Assembly: GCF_007829835.1 (NCBI RefSeq) | Contig: NZ_VIWP01000007.1 | Location: forward strand, 62,001-126,000 | Length of the DNA: 64,000 nt | Origin: Neorhizobium alkalisoli | Lineage (GTDB): Bacteria > Pseudomonadota > Alphaproteobacteria > Rhizobiales > Rhizobiaceae | Reading direction: 5' to 3' | Shown: piece by piece, positions 10,050-18,900 of the stretch | Numbering within the stretch: the stretch's first letter is position 1 | How the letters are laid out: each line of letters opens with the position of its first letter | Notes under the pieces: model-generated | What the model was told of the DNA's origin: nothing | The model's database searches: none | What the model saw: only the letters and a program-made list of their open reading frames with translations | Position numbers and translations under genes: made by a program

Positions 10050-11137
10050 CACCGATCAGTGACAAGGACAGCAAGCCGCAAGCGACCTCCCGTCGCCCCG
10101 CTTCCTTCACCGTGGAAAGCGACGCCGCTGCCGACCGCCCGGCCTCAGCCCCAACCAATCGTGCGCCGCGCCGTTTCGATGAAGGTGTCACGGTGACGCC
10201 GGACGAGCTTGACCCTTTTATCACCCCGGCCGAACTTTCCGCGGATGCCATTCCGGTCGCGGAACCACGACGCCGGAAAAAGTTCTCGTTCGGCAACCTC
10301 GCCGCCGCCGCCTTCGGCACGTTCCTGTCGCTCGCCTTCGGGCTCTGGGCCGACCGGATCATCCGCGATCTTTTTGCCCGCGCCGACTGGCTGGGTTATG
10401 CCGCAGCCGTTGCCCTCGGGCTCGGCATTCTGGCCGTCCTCGTCATCGTCGGCCGCGAGATTGTCGGCATCATGCGGCTTGCCGCCGTGCAGGCGCTGAA
10501 GGCGGAAGCCGAGCAGGCGCTGCAATCACCGCGACCGGCCGCCGCCCGCACCGTCGCGGCAACACTCGCAAAACTCGTCAGTCACCGGCCGGAGACGGCA
10601 AGGGGGCGCAAGGCGCTGGAAGACACGCGCGACGACATTATCGACGGCCCGCAAATGCTCGATCTTGCCGAGCGCGAGCTTCTGACACCGCTCGACCGGC
10701 AGGCGCGCAGCCTCATCCTCAATGCCTCCAAGCGGGTCTCTATCGTTACCGCGATCAGCCCGCGCGCCGTCGTCGATCTCGCCTATGTCCTGTTCGAGGT
10801 GACACGACTGATCCGGGCGATGGCGGAGCTTTATGGTGGCCGGCCGGGCACGCTCGGCCTCCTGCGGCTGATGCGGGACGTTATGGCGCATCTGGCGATA
10901 ACCGGTTCGATCTCGGTCGGCGACGGGCTGGCGCAGCAGGTTCTCGGCCATGGGATAGCGTCAAAACTGTCGAGCCGACTCGGTGAAGGCGTCATCAACG
11001 GGTTGCTGACGGCGCGAATCGGCATTGCCGCCATGGACCTTTGCCGGCCCCTGCCATTCCGCGCCGTGAAGCGGCCCGGAATCGGTGATTTCATGGGCGA
11101 TATTACTGCAACAGGCGCCCCGAAAGCCGGTGCATAA
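10046..11137 (+). CDS. ycjF: YcjF/TIGR01620-family inner-membrane protein (DUF697)
   Basis: A 363-residue protein with a hydrophilic N-terminal region of about 80 residues, two transmembrane segments (roughly 88-108 and 118-145) and a C-terminal DUF697-type region including NASKRVSIVTAISPRAVVDL and two further hydrophobic helices. Members accompany ycjX almost invariably. The four-base ATGA overlap with ycjX and matching strand support a two-gene unit. Biochemical function is unknown. A stretch of about 100 bases with no clear terminator separates it from the next gene. Confidence 0.85.
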   Translation: MTPISDKDSKPQATSRRPASFTVESDAAADRPASAPTNRAPRRFDEGVTVTPDELDPFITPAELSADAIPVAEPRRRKKFSFGNLAAAAFGTFLSLAFGLWADRIIRDLFARADWLGYAAAVALGLGILAVLVIVGREIVGIMRLAAVQALKAEAEQALQSPRPAAARTVAATLAKLVSHRPETARGRKALEDTRDDIIDGPQMLDLAERELLTPLDRQARSLILNASKRVSIVTAISPRAVVDLAYVLFEVTRLIRAMAELYGGRPGTLGLLRLMRDVMAHLAITGSISVGDGLAQQVLGHGIASKLSSRLGEGVINGLLTARIGIAAMDLCRPLPFRAVKRPGIGDFMGDITATGAPKAGA

Positions 11138-11239
11138 CCTTGTCCTCGGGTGGTTGAGACAGGCGACCGATACCACTCGTTAACCATTCCCACCTATTTT
11201 GACAGCTGTCCAAATGTTCTGCCTGTCAGGGAAAAGTCC

Positions 11240-11794
11240 ATGTATTCGCGCCTGTTTTCGCTTCTCGGCGGTTTTGTCGTCCTCGCAGCCGCGACTGCAC
11301 CGGCCCTTGCTCCGGAAGCCGAAGCCGCTTCCCGTGGTGACAAGGCCTTCTTCCAGCAGGTCGCCGGTGTCTGGAAAGGTCCGGGCGAGATCGTCGCCGG
11401 CAAATACAAGGGCACCAAGTTCAACTGCAACCTGACCGGCTCCTCGACTGATGGCGAAATCGGCATCAAGCTCGACGGCACCTGCCGCGTCGGCGTTTTC
11501 CAGCAGCCCATGTCGGCCGTGATCTCGCAGAAGGGCAGCGGTTATACCGGCAAGTTCCTCGATGGCGCTGACGGCAAGGGTCTCGACATCATCTCCGGCT
11601 CGGTCAGCGGCGACAAGGTCGTGATGGGCATCAATCGCGCCCAGCTGAACGGCGCCATGGTCGCCAGCCTGCGCGGCGACAACAAGATGAACATCACCAT
11701 TTCCGTCAAGGTCGAAGACCAGATGGTGCCGGTGATCGGCCTGTCGCTCGACCGCGACCTCGACACGATCGCCGTCGGCTCGATCAAGCCGTAA
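11240..11794 (+). CDS. Conserved secreted protein of unknown function
   Basis: A 184-residue protein with a clear Sec signal peptide (MYSRLFSLLGGFVVLAAATA, cleavage near AEAAS) and a single compact domain: FFQQVAGVWKGPGEIVAGKYKGTKFNC, two cysteines about 24 residues apart that could form a disulphide, and Gly-rich beta-strand patterns. ATG 11240 is chosen over an upstream in-frame start because CAGGGA precedes it and the signal peptide follows. I do not recognise a named family. It ends five bases before the convergent folK stop. Confidence 0.75.
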   Translation: MYSRLFSLLGGFVVLAAATAPALAPEAEAASRGDKAFFQQVAGVWKGPGEIVAGKYKGTKFNCNLTGSSTDGEIGIKLDGTCRVGVFQQPMSAVISQKGSGYTGKFLDGADGKGLDIISGSVSGDKVVMGINRAQLNGAMVASLRGDNKMNITISVKVEDQMVPVIGLSLDRDLDTIAVGSIKP

Positions 11795-11799
11795 TCGAC

Positions 11800-12321
11800 C
11801 TAGCGGTTACGCCACCAGAGCGGATCCGCATCGGACACCGAAATGCCGGCTATGTCGGCATTCTCAAGCCATTCCCGCACTGCCTTGCCGTTGACGATCA
11901 TGTCCGGCGCGATGTCAGCCAGCGGCATCATCACAAACCCGCGCTCGGTCATGCGCGGATGCGGCAATTCCAGCTTTTCCGTCTTCTGCGCCCTGTCCGC
12001 ATAGGTCAGGATATCGATATCGATCGTACGCGGTCCCCAGCGCTCCAGCCTGACCCGCTTCATCTCGCGCTCGATATCGAGACAGATGTCGAGCAGAGCC
12101 TCGGGCTCAAGAGACGTTTCCACCAGTGCGCAGCAATTGAAGAAATCCGCCTGATCGGTCTTTCCCCAGGGCGGAGTCGAATAAAGCCGCGACACCGCCG
12201 TCACCCGACAGTCTTTGCGCGCATCGAGTTCGCTCAACGCGCGCGCCATGGATGCCGGCGGATCGCCGATATTGCCGCCAAGCCCGATCGATGCGGTCTT
12301 CCAAGGGTTTTCAGGCGACAT
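11800..12321 (-). CDS. folK: 2-amino-4-hydroxy-6-hydroxymethyldihydropteridine pyrophosphokinase (HPPK)
   Basis: Transfers pyrophosphate from ATP to 6-hydroxymethyl-dihydropterin, the step before dihydropteroate synthase in folate synthesis. The 173-residue product has the HPPK features ASIGLGGNIGDP at the N-terminus, FFNCCALVET, and the signature RWGPRTIDIDILTY that carries the two Mg-binding aspartates. Start ATG 12321 gives MSPENPWKTAS; it lies inside the end of folB (11-base overlap), consistent with coupled translation. Last gene of folP-folB-folK. Confidence 0.95.
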   Translation of the reverse strand: MSPENPWKTASIGLGGNIGDPPASMARALSELDARKDCRVTAVSRLYSTPPWGKTDQADFFNCCALVETSLEPEALLDICLDIEREMKRVRLERWGPRTIDIDILTYADRAQKTEKLELPHPRMTERGFVMMPLADIAPDMIVNGKAVREWLENADIAGISVSDADPLWWRNR

Positions 12322-12676
12322 GATCGACCTTGACCTCGGCGTAATCGAGAATACCCGGGATCGGCACACTCGGCTTGCGGACAGTGACTTCGACCCGGCG
12401 GATCTGCGACGACCAGGCACAGAGCGCCTTGGCAATGTCGTTGGCCAGCGTCTCGATCAGATTGCGGCGGCTGCCGGTGACAATCTTTTCGACGATTTCA
12501 TAGGCGAGCCCGTAATGAACCGTGCTTTCTACCTCGTCGTTTTCAAGTGCTGCATCGGCTTCGACATGCATGGTGAGATCGACGAAAAAGCGCTGGCCGA
12601 GGGCTGCTTCCGGCTCGAAAGCGCCATGGCGGGCGTAGAAGGCGCAATTTTTCAGCGTGATCGTATAGAGGCCCAT
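12311..12676 (-). CDS. folB: Dihydroneopterin aldolase
   Basis: Splits dihydroneopterin to 6-hydroxymethyl-dihydropterin and glycolaldehyde. The 121-residue product is full length for FolB: MGLYTITLKNCAFYARHGAF with the conserved Tyr-Ala-Arg-His-Gly, ALGQRFFVDL, then VHYGLAYEIVEKI and NLIETLANDIA with the catalytic-site Glu, and the final VTVRKPSVPIPG carrying the conserved Lys. Its ATG shares a base with the folP stop (TGATG), indicating coupling. Confidence 0.95.
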   Translation of the reverse strand: MGLYTITLKNCAFYARHGAFEPEAALGQRFFVDLTMHVEADAALENDEVESTVHYGLAYEIVEKIVTGSRRNLIETLANDIAKALCAWSSQIRRVEVTVRKPSVPIPGILDYAEVKVDHVA

Positions 12677-13533
12677 CAGCTTCTCTTTCTTCTCGCCGCA
12701 AGAACGGCATCTGCCATCTTCAGCGCATCCCTGTTGGCAGCGACATTGTGCACGCGAAAGATATCGGCGCCGGCAAGTCGCAGGATGACGGTCGTAGCGG
12801 CCGTGCCGATATCGCGCTCATCCGGCTTTTCCCGCTCGATCACGCTACCGACGAACCGCTTTCGCGATGTCCCGACCAGAAGCGGAAAACCGAGCTTGTG
12901 CAATTCGCCGGCTCGAGCGATCAGCTCGATATCCTCGTCGCGCGACTTGGCGAAACCGTAACCCGGATCGAGCACGATCGTACACTCGTCCACGCCGGCG
13001 GCACGGGCGATCGCCAGCGATTCTCCGAGAAAATATTCCTGGTCCTCGATCATGTCCTTGCGCCTGTCGGTGCGGTCGCGACCGGTATGCATGATGCAGA
13101 GCCCGGCGGCCGTCCTTGCCGCGACATTGGCGATCTCGGGTTCGCGCTGCAGGCCATGGACATCGTTGATAATATGCGCACCGGCTGCGATGGAAAGTCT
13201 TGCCGTTTCAGCCCGATAGGTGTCGATCGACAGGATCGCGTCCGTCTCGGCGGCAAGCTTTTCGATCACCGGCAGGACGCGGTCCTGCTCTTCTGCAGGC
13301 GTAACTTCCGCAGCGCCCGGCCGCGTCGATTCCCCGCCGATATCGAGAATGGTCGCGCCTTCCGCGACACAGGCAAGCGCATGCCGCACCGCCGCATCGC
13401 GCTCCGAGTGTCGGCCGCCATCGGAAAAACTATCCGGCGTGACGTTGACGATCGCCATGATATGGCCGGTCGCGCCGAGTTCCAGGGTCCTGCCATGCGC
13501 CAGCTTCCAGCGCCTGTTGCAAGCCGATGTCAC
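12676..13533 (-). CDS. folP: Dihydropteroate synthase
   Basis: Joins p-aminobenzoate to hydroxymethyl-dihydropterin pyrophosphate; the sulfonamide target. Motifs: MAIVNVTPDSFSDGG, ILDIGGESTRPGA, IINDVHGL, LDPGYGFAK and LVGTSRKRF, in the order of the family TIM barrel. The reading frame is open far upstream, into and beyond the divergent DUF922 start. I place the start at GTG 13533 (VTSACNRRWKLAHGR), giving 285 residues, close to the family norm; TTG 13563 with GAAAGG before it is the main alternative. Function is firm, start uncertain. Confidence 0.93.
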   Translation of the reverse strand: MTSACNRRWKLAHGRTLELGATGHIMAIVNVTPDSFSDGGRHSERDAAVRHALACVAEGATILDIGGESTRPGAAEVTPAEEQDRVLPVIEKLAAETDAILSIDTYRAETARLSIAAGAHIINDVHGLQREPEIANVAARTAAGLCIMHTGRDRTDRRKDMIEDQEYFLGESLAIARAAGVDECTIVLDPGYGFAKSRDEDIELIARAGELHKLGFPLLVGTSRKRFVGSVIEREKPDERDIGTAATTVILRLAGADIFRVHNVAANRDALKMADAVLAARRKRS

Positions 13534-13639
13534 AGGCCATTCATCTTTCGGGAAGTCGGGCAAAATTTGCAGCCTTTCTGTTGCGCTTCGGCTGGCTATG
13601 CCCCAAGCTCCGGGCAAGTTCAACGTCGCAGGCCATAGA

Positions 13640-14260
13640 ATGTTTTTGATGCGCAGGGTCCGCCGGATTTTCGGTGCCGTTTTCGTCCTTTGCGTATTGC
13701 CAGGCGCGGCATTGGCAGAGCCGGTGATCACCAAAACCTATTCCTATTTCCGCATCGGCGGGCGCACGGCCGAGGATCTCGACCAGGAGCTCGAGAAGCG
13801 CGGCCCGGTGACGCACAATACCGGCCATCGCCATCCGGGCGCGACCGAAATCAAGTTCGGCGGCGACGTAACCTATGTGGAGCGTGACGGCCGCTGCACG
13901 ATCGGCGGCGCCCGCGTCACGCTGCGCACCAAAATCGTCCTGCCGCGGTGGGGCAATCGCAACCGCGCCAGCGCCGATCTCGGCTTCATCTGGGATACGC
14001 TGTCGGCCGATATCAAGCGGCACGAGGAGCGGCATGCGGAGATTGCGCGCAATCACGCCCGCCAGCTCGAACGCGAGCTTCTCGCCCTGTCTTCGAGCCG
14101 CAGTTGCGACGATCTTGAAAAGGAAGTGGGCGCGACTACCAAGTCCGTCCTTGAAGACCATGACCGCCAGCAGCTGCGGTTCGACCAGGTCGAGGCAACG
14201 AATTTCGATGCCCGCATGACCAGGCTTCTGCAATACCGGATGGATCAGAAGAAGAAGTGA
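13640..14260 (+). CDS. DUF922-family secreted HExxH protein, putative zinc protease
   Basis: A 206-residue exported protein. Residues 1-26 form a signal peptide ending ALA. The domain carries HEERH at 128-132 inside IKRHEERHAEIARNHA, the zinc-binding pattern of metallopeptidases and the reason the family has been suggested to be Zn-dependent proteases; activity is not established here. A cysteine pair (about 86 and 155) may form a disulphide. ATG 13640 is chosen as the first start giving a good signal peptide; ATG 13649 is equally possible. It diverges from folP, leaving about 100 bases for both promoters. Confidence 0.8.
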   Translation: MFLMRRVRRIFGAVFVLCVLPGAALAEPVITKTYSYFRIGGRTAEDLDQELEKRGPVTHNTGHRHPGATEIKFGGDVTYVERDGRCTIGGARVTLRTKIVLPRWGNRNRASADLGFIWDTLSADIKRHEERHAEIARNHARQLERELLALSSSRSCDDLEKEVGATTKSVLEDHDRQQLRFDQVEATNFDARMTRLLQYRMDQKKK

Positions 14261-14364
14261 GGCCGGGCCTTTCGGCAGGGCAAAGGCAAATGGCGAAGCT
14301 TGCGCCGGACTTGCGGCCTATCCCGTCAATCACGGGTTATTTATCACGATAGTCTAATACACAA

Positions 14365-14395
14365 GTTTCGGCTAAAACACAGTCATAGCCGAAAC
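14365..14395. repeat. Perfect 10-bp inverted repeat
   Basis: GTTTCGGCTA and TAGCCGAAAC flank an 11-base spacer in the AT-richer part of the gap after the DUF922 gene. No T-run follows on either strand, so it is not a standard terminator. It could be the 5' hairpin of the RNA proposed downstream or a protein-binding operator. Confidence 0.6.
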
Positions 14396-14499
14396 ACGGC
14401 GGCGAGAATCGCCAGCCCAACATCCCGGCTTCAGAATTCAGGCGCTGCATCGAAGCGCCGCGCATGAAGACATGCCTGCGTGCCTGATGGCGCCGCAAC

Positions 14500-14635
14500 C
14501 CTGTTCTGTAGCGTTTTGTGCTGTTCCCCAGTTCTCCTGGCGCGTCCTAGAGCCGCAGGTGGTCCTCCCTCGCCTGCCGGTCGTGCGCCCGCCTTGCCTC
14601 GCTGCTTTCCCTTTGCGCAGCGAGGCATTTTTTTT
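14500..14635 (+). ncRNA. Candidate small regulatory RNA with CU-rich loops
   Basis: A plus-strand intrinsic terminator ends at 14635, yet the nearest plus-strand gene stops 375 bases earlier and no credible reading frame lies between, so a separate non-coding transcript is the simplest reading. The RNA would fold into CCAG-TTCTC-CTGG (14528-14540), a 7-bp stem GCAGGTG/CGCCTGC (14555-14577, one G-U pair) exposing a 9-base loop with TCCTCCC (14563-14569), and the terminator stem whose loop is TTTCCC-rich. Single-stranded CU-rich anti-Shine-Dalgarno loops are a known mark of trans-acting alphaproteobacterial sRNAs. The 5' end is not defined; it may start as far up as about 14365. Alternatives: a long 3' UTR of the DUF922 gene, or a known structural RNA such as 6S that I cannot confirm. 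Confidence 0.55.
14595..14635 (+). terminator. Strong intrinsic terminator of the candidate sRNA
   Basis: Perfect 11-bp stem TGCCTCGCTGC/GCAGCGAGGCA, 11-base loop, then eight T. It points away from any plus-strand gene and lies just past the end of the minus-strand ferredoxin gene, where its T-run orientation is wrong for that gene. Confidence 0.92.
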
Positions 14636-14669
14636 GCGCTCCGCACAGAACGGAGCCGCCTTGCAGACC

Positions 14670-14990
14670 TCAGGCCTGACGTTCGGGAACGTTGACGACC
14701 AGGCCGTCGAAATCGGCCTTGATCTTGATCTGACAGGAAAGGCGCGAGGTCGGCTTCACATCGATCGCGAAGTCGAGCATGTCTTCTTCCATCGCAGCCG
14801 GCGGGCCGACCTTTTCGGTCCAGGCCTCGTCGACATAGACATGACAGGTGGCACAGGCACAGGCACCGCCGCATTCCGCTTCGATGCCGGGCACGGAATT
14901 GCGCACCGCATTCTCCATTACCGTGGAGCCGTTGTCGGCGTCGATATCGAAGCGGGTACCGTCGAAGGCAACGATCGTCAGTTTCGTCAT
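14670..14990 (-). CDS. [2Fe-2S] ferredoxin, adrenodoxin type
   Basis: Small electron carrier of 106 residues. The four cluster cysteines are C40, C46, C49 (ECGGACACATC) and C86 (RLSCQI), the C-x5-C-x2-C...C spacing of vertebrate-type ferredoxins, with the acidic stretch DEAW and AMEEDMLDF typical of partner-binding surfaces. Likely partners in bacteria are Fe-S cluster assembly enzymes or cytochromes P450; neither gene is in the window. It is a single gene with 158 bases to the Hpt gene upstream. Confidence 0.92.
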   Translation of the reverse strand: MTKLTIVAFDGTRFDIDADNGSTVMENAVRNSVPGIEAECGGACACATCHVYVDEAWTEKVGPPAAMEEDMLDFAIDVKPTSRLSCQIKIKADFDGLVVNVPERQA

Positions 14991-15148
14991 GATGGGAGAT
15001 CCGGAAGTTGAAGAAGGACGCTGTAGAAAGGCGTTCTCTTCCGATAAATTGCCGGACCAGTCAACATTGTCGGGCGACGCGAGCTTGTCTCACGACGCCC
15101 AATGCCGGTCATGGGCGACATGCCGGCCTCTGCGCAAAGCGGCCGGGA

Positions 15149-15517
15149 TCAGCGGCAGAGCTTGAGGATGAAGTTTTCCGCCTCGACGACGGCGGCGCCG
15201 AGCGACGCCCTGAGGGCCGCATCGCTGCCATTGGCTTCGACGAGTTCAGCAGCGACAAAGACGCGGAAAGCGCCGACGGCCGCCGCAGACCCCTTCAGGC
15301 GATGCGCGGTGGCGACGACTGCCGCCTCGTTGCCGGTGGCGATCTCGTTCAGCGCGCCGCGGGCATTGCGGGAAAACATCAGCAGGATCTCGTTTTCGAG
15401 CGTCTTGTCGCCCATCGTCTGGTTTGCGAGATGCACGAGATCGATCGGGCGGGACTTGGAGGGGGATGCGCCACTTGCGTTATCCGGCGCCTCGAAAGCG
15501 ATACTTGCCGATGCCAT
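15149..15517 (-). CDS. Orphan histidine phosphotransfer (Hpt) protein
   Basis: A 122-residue protein consisting of one Hpt domain after a short flexible N-terminus. The phosphorylatable histidine is H72 in TAHRLKGSAAAVGA, and the pattern LVHLANQTMGDKTLENEILLMF matches the first helices of Hpt domains. Such proteins relay phosphate between receiver domains in multistep phosphorelays. ATG 15517 is preferred over the adjoining TTG because AGGAAA lies 7-8 bases before it. No kinase or response regulator is adjacent; cckA, a hybrid kinase, is 10 kb away, but its usual partner ChpT belongs to a different fold. Confidence 0.85.
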   Translation of the reverse strand: MASASIAFEAPDNASGASPSKSRPIDLVHLANQTMGDKTLENEILLMFSRNARGALNEIATGNEAAVVATAHRLKGSAAAVGAFRVFVAAELVEANGSDAALRASLGAAVVEAENFILKLCR

Positions 15518-15993
15518 CAATTAGGTTTCCTGAGCTGTTTCGACGACCTGTCCCAAATCGTGCGGGACAGAGCCCGATATCCCGTTAAATTCCGGCACAA
15601 TCGCGACGCAAATTTCGACACATGGTTAATTTCGACTAAGGCCAAGGAAAATCAGCAGTTTCGCTTTTTCGCATGGTGTAAATTCTGTTAACAACGATTT
15701 CGCCTCCCGCAGCGCAACGGGGCGGCTAATTGTGCCAAACGCGTGAATGTGTCACTACAGGACGGTTAAGATGGCCCGGACTGCCATTGGACTGCCTATG
15801 TATGTCCATGGACGACGCGGTGGTAAGCTTTCATTATCATCCGTTTGAAACAACGGCCGTCAAATTGAGAATGAATTGGGAAATCCGGCCGTCATGACGG
15901 GGGTTCGGGTTCCGACTGGCAAGCATCCCTTCGGTCTGCAGGCGGCAGCGCCGGAAACGGAGCCGCCAGGCGAGTGTAACGAGGCGTAACCGC
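15518..15993. other. Divergent intergenic region between hpt and gpr
   Basis: No gene found in 476 bases. It must hold the promoters of both flanking genes. AT-richer patches occur near 15620-15690, with TTAA half-sites (for example TTAATTTCGACTAAG and GTTAAC) that do not match the CtrA consensus TTAA-N7-TTAA well enough to call. No terminator hairpin was seen. Confidence 0.5.
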
Positions 15994-18900
15994 ATGGCGA
16001 AGAAGACAGGCAGCGAGTCGATCGACGAGACGGCGTTCCAGGCGCTCGAGGAAGCCCTGAAGATCGACTTCAGCGAAGAAGAACAGCCTCGCCCCCGATC
16101 AACAGCCAAGGCCCCGGAGGCCCGCGTGTCCGATACGCCCAGGCAGCGTTCCGCCCCACCCCGCCCCGATCAGGCCCGCCCGGATAACCAGCACCGGCAG
16201 GAGTCTCAGCCTCGCCCGGCCGACGCGCAGCGCGCTGCGGAAACCGGCGCCCGTGCTCCGGCCTTCGAACCGGCAAACGATAGCGGCCGTCGCAATCCGA
16301 CCGCCCTGCTCCGCTCGCTTGACGGCGGCTCGATGCGCGGCGCCATCCGCAATGCCACGGTCATTTCGCTTCTCTGGGTCGTTGCCGGCCTCGGTCTCGG
16401 CCAGCTGATCTATGGCAGCCAGCTGTGGCAGATGAACTCGGTCGCCGGCGTTCTCGCAGCACCGGGCATCGTCGCGCTTGCCGTCGGCATCCTGATCCCG
16501 ATCCTGATATTCTTTGCCTTCGCCATCATGATGGCGCGCGCCCAGGACCTGCGCAATGCCGCCCGCTCGATGGCGGAAGTGGCCCTTCGCCTTTCCGAGC
16601 CGGAAACGGTCGCGTCCGAGCGCATCATGAGCGTCGGTCAGGCCGTGCGCCGCGAAGTCTCGGCGATGAACGAAGGCATCGAACGCACGATTGCGCGCGC
16701 CTCGGAACTCGAGACGCTCGTCCATTCCGAAGTGAACGCGCTCGAGCGCAGCTATGCCGACAACGAACTTCGTGTCCGCGGGCTGGTGCACGAACTCGGC
16801 TCGGAACGCGAGGCGATCGTCAATCACGCCGAACGGATCCGCACCTCGATCGTCGGCGCCCATGACCAGCTGAAGGAAGACCTGTCGCTGGCAACCGAGG
16901 AAATCTCGATCCGCCTCGCCACGACCGGTCAGGCGCTTGCCTCGATGATCGACACGCGTGCCGCGGTCCTGATGGAAAAGTCGGATGCGGCCGGCGAAGC
17001 GCTGAGCTCGCTTCTCTCCGCAAAGACCGAAAACATCGTCCAGACGCTGAGCGCATCCGGCATCGCGCTTGCGACCGAATTCGACCTGCGCCTCGACATG
17101 ATGACGTCGACGCTGTCGGAACGCGGCCAGGAACTGCTCGGCGAGTTCGAGACCCGCGCCTCGACGATGGACGCCAATACCGAGCGCCTGAACGCGGCTC
17201 TTGCCGACCGTACACGCCAGCTCAACGAAACGCTGCTTGCCCGTACCCGCGAAATCACCGAGGGTCTGAACGACAGCGAAAAGACGCTCGGCGGCACGCT
17301 GAATGCTGCTCTCGCCGCACTCAACAAGACGCTCGACGACAAGGGTACTTCCTTCCGCCAGAGCCTGCAGACGGCAGCCGACGACGCGGTCATGGATCTC
17401 GACCTGCGCTCCGGCCTGTTCGAAGAGCGCCTCAACGCCACGGTCGGCCAGCTCAGCACGACCTTCGACGAAGGCCTGTCGCAGTTCACCACCGCCTTCG
17501 ACCAGCGTGCCGGCACGCTCGACAGCAAGCTGATGGACAGCCTCGCCCGCATCAACGAAACCGTTTCCGGCGGTTCGGAAGCGATCGAAGGCATCTTGTC
17601 CTCCAGCATCGAGCGCATCGGCAATTCGATGACCGACCAGCAGCTGGCGCTCGCCACGACGCTTGGCACCGGCCAGGAAGTGCTCGATTCCATGCTCGAA
17701 GGCCGCGCTCGCGAATTTTCCGACGCGCTTGCCGCTCGCGCCACCGAAATCAATGACAGCTTCGGTTCGGCCCATGAAAAGGTCGATGCGGTCATGGCCG
17801 AGCGCGGCAGCGCGCTTGCCGCCGCTCTCGCCGACAGCCAGTCGCGCTTCCAGGATGTCGTCGGCGAGCGCTCCGATGCGATCATCGGCGCCCTCAGCGG
17901 CAGCCATGAGCGCATGGCGGAAGTTCTCGACAGCCGCACCGGCGCGCTGATCGATGCCGTCAGCGGCAGCCATGAACGTATGGCCGATGTCCTCGACACC
18001 CGCACTGCGTCGATCCGCGACCTGATGTCCGGCACGCCGGAACGCATCTCGGCCATTCTCGACGACAAGACCGAGACGCTTGCCCGCACGCTGTCCGAAA
18101 GCGAAATCCGCCTCGGCGACGAGCTGGAACGCCGCGTCGGCGGCCTCGATCAGACGCTGTCCTCCAACCGCGAGCGCATGGCCGAAATCCTCGACGACAA
18201 GTCGATGGAAATCGCAACCTCGCTTGCGCTGCATGAAGACCGGATTTCCAGCACCCTTTCCGAAAGCCAGGCCCGCCTTGGCGAAGAGCTGGAGCGCCGC
18301 GTTGGTGGCCTCGACCAGACGCTGTCCTCCAACCGCGAGCGCATGGCCGAGATCCTCGACGACAAGTCGATGGAAATCGCAACCTCGCTTGCGCTGCATG
18401 AAGACCGTCTCACCGGCGCACTGGACGAAAAGACCTCTGCCCTGATCGGCGCTGTTGCCGATGCCGACAACCGTATCGAACAGTCGTTTACGGCGCGCGC
18501 CGAAGCGATCCGCTCGGCCTATGCCGACAGCCAGCTCAATCTCGATATCGCACTGGAAGCACAGACCTCGGAACTCAACCGCATTCTCGAAGGCGGCAGC
18601 CAGCGGCTCGAACAGGCCGTCGGCGGCGCTGCCGGCCGGATCGAATCTGCGATCGGCGACGGCACCAGCCGTTTCGAGACCGGCATGGCCGATGGCCTGC
18701 AGCGTATGGACGAGACCTTCTCGTCGACGCAGGAGCGCATCGCCGCAACGATCGGCCTCGGACACCAGCAGCTTGCCGATACGCTCGGCACTGCGGGCGA
18801 ACAGATCGCAACGGTCATCGGCAATGCCAGCGGCCAGATCTCGGCCGTCGTTGGCAGCGCCGGCGAGCAGATCACCACCGTCGTCGATGCCGCAAGCCGC

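Noticed and set aside
14431..14874. 147-codon minus-strand frame over the candidate sRNA and ferredoxin gene
   Set aside because: Out of frame with the ferredoxin, whose four cluster cysteines make its own frame certain; the rest is low-complexity Arg/Ala.
15610..15700. CtrA-binding-site-like TTAA half-sites upstream of gpr and hpt
   Set aside because: TTAATTTCGACTAAG and GTAAATTCTGTTAAC have wrong spacing or mismatches against TTAA-N7-TTAA; not enough to call.
18091..18420. Direct repeats that might suggest a CRISPR or mobile element
   Set aside because: They are adjacent, in-frame coding repeats with no spacers, and part of the gpr coiled coil.
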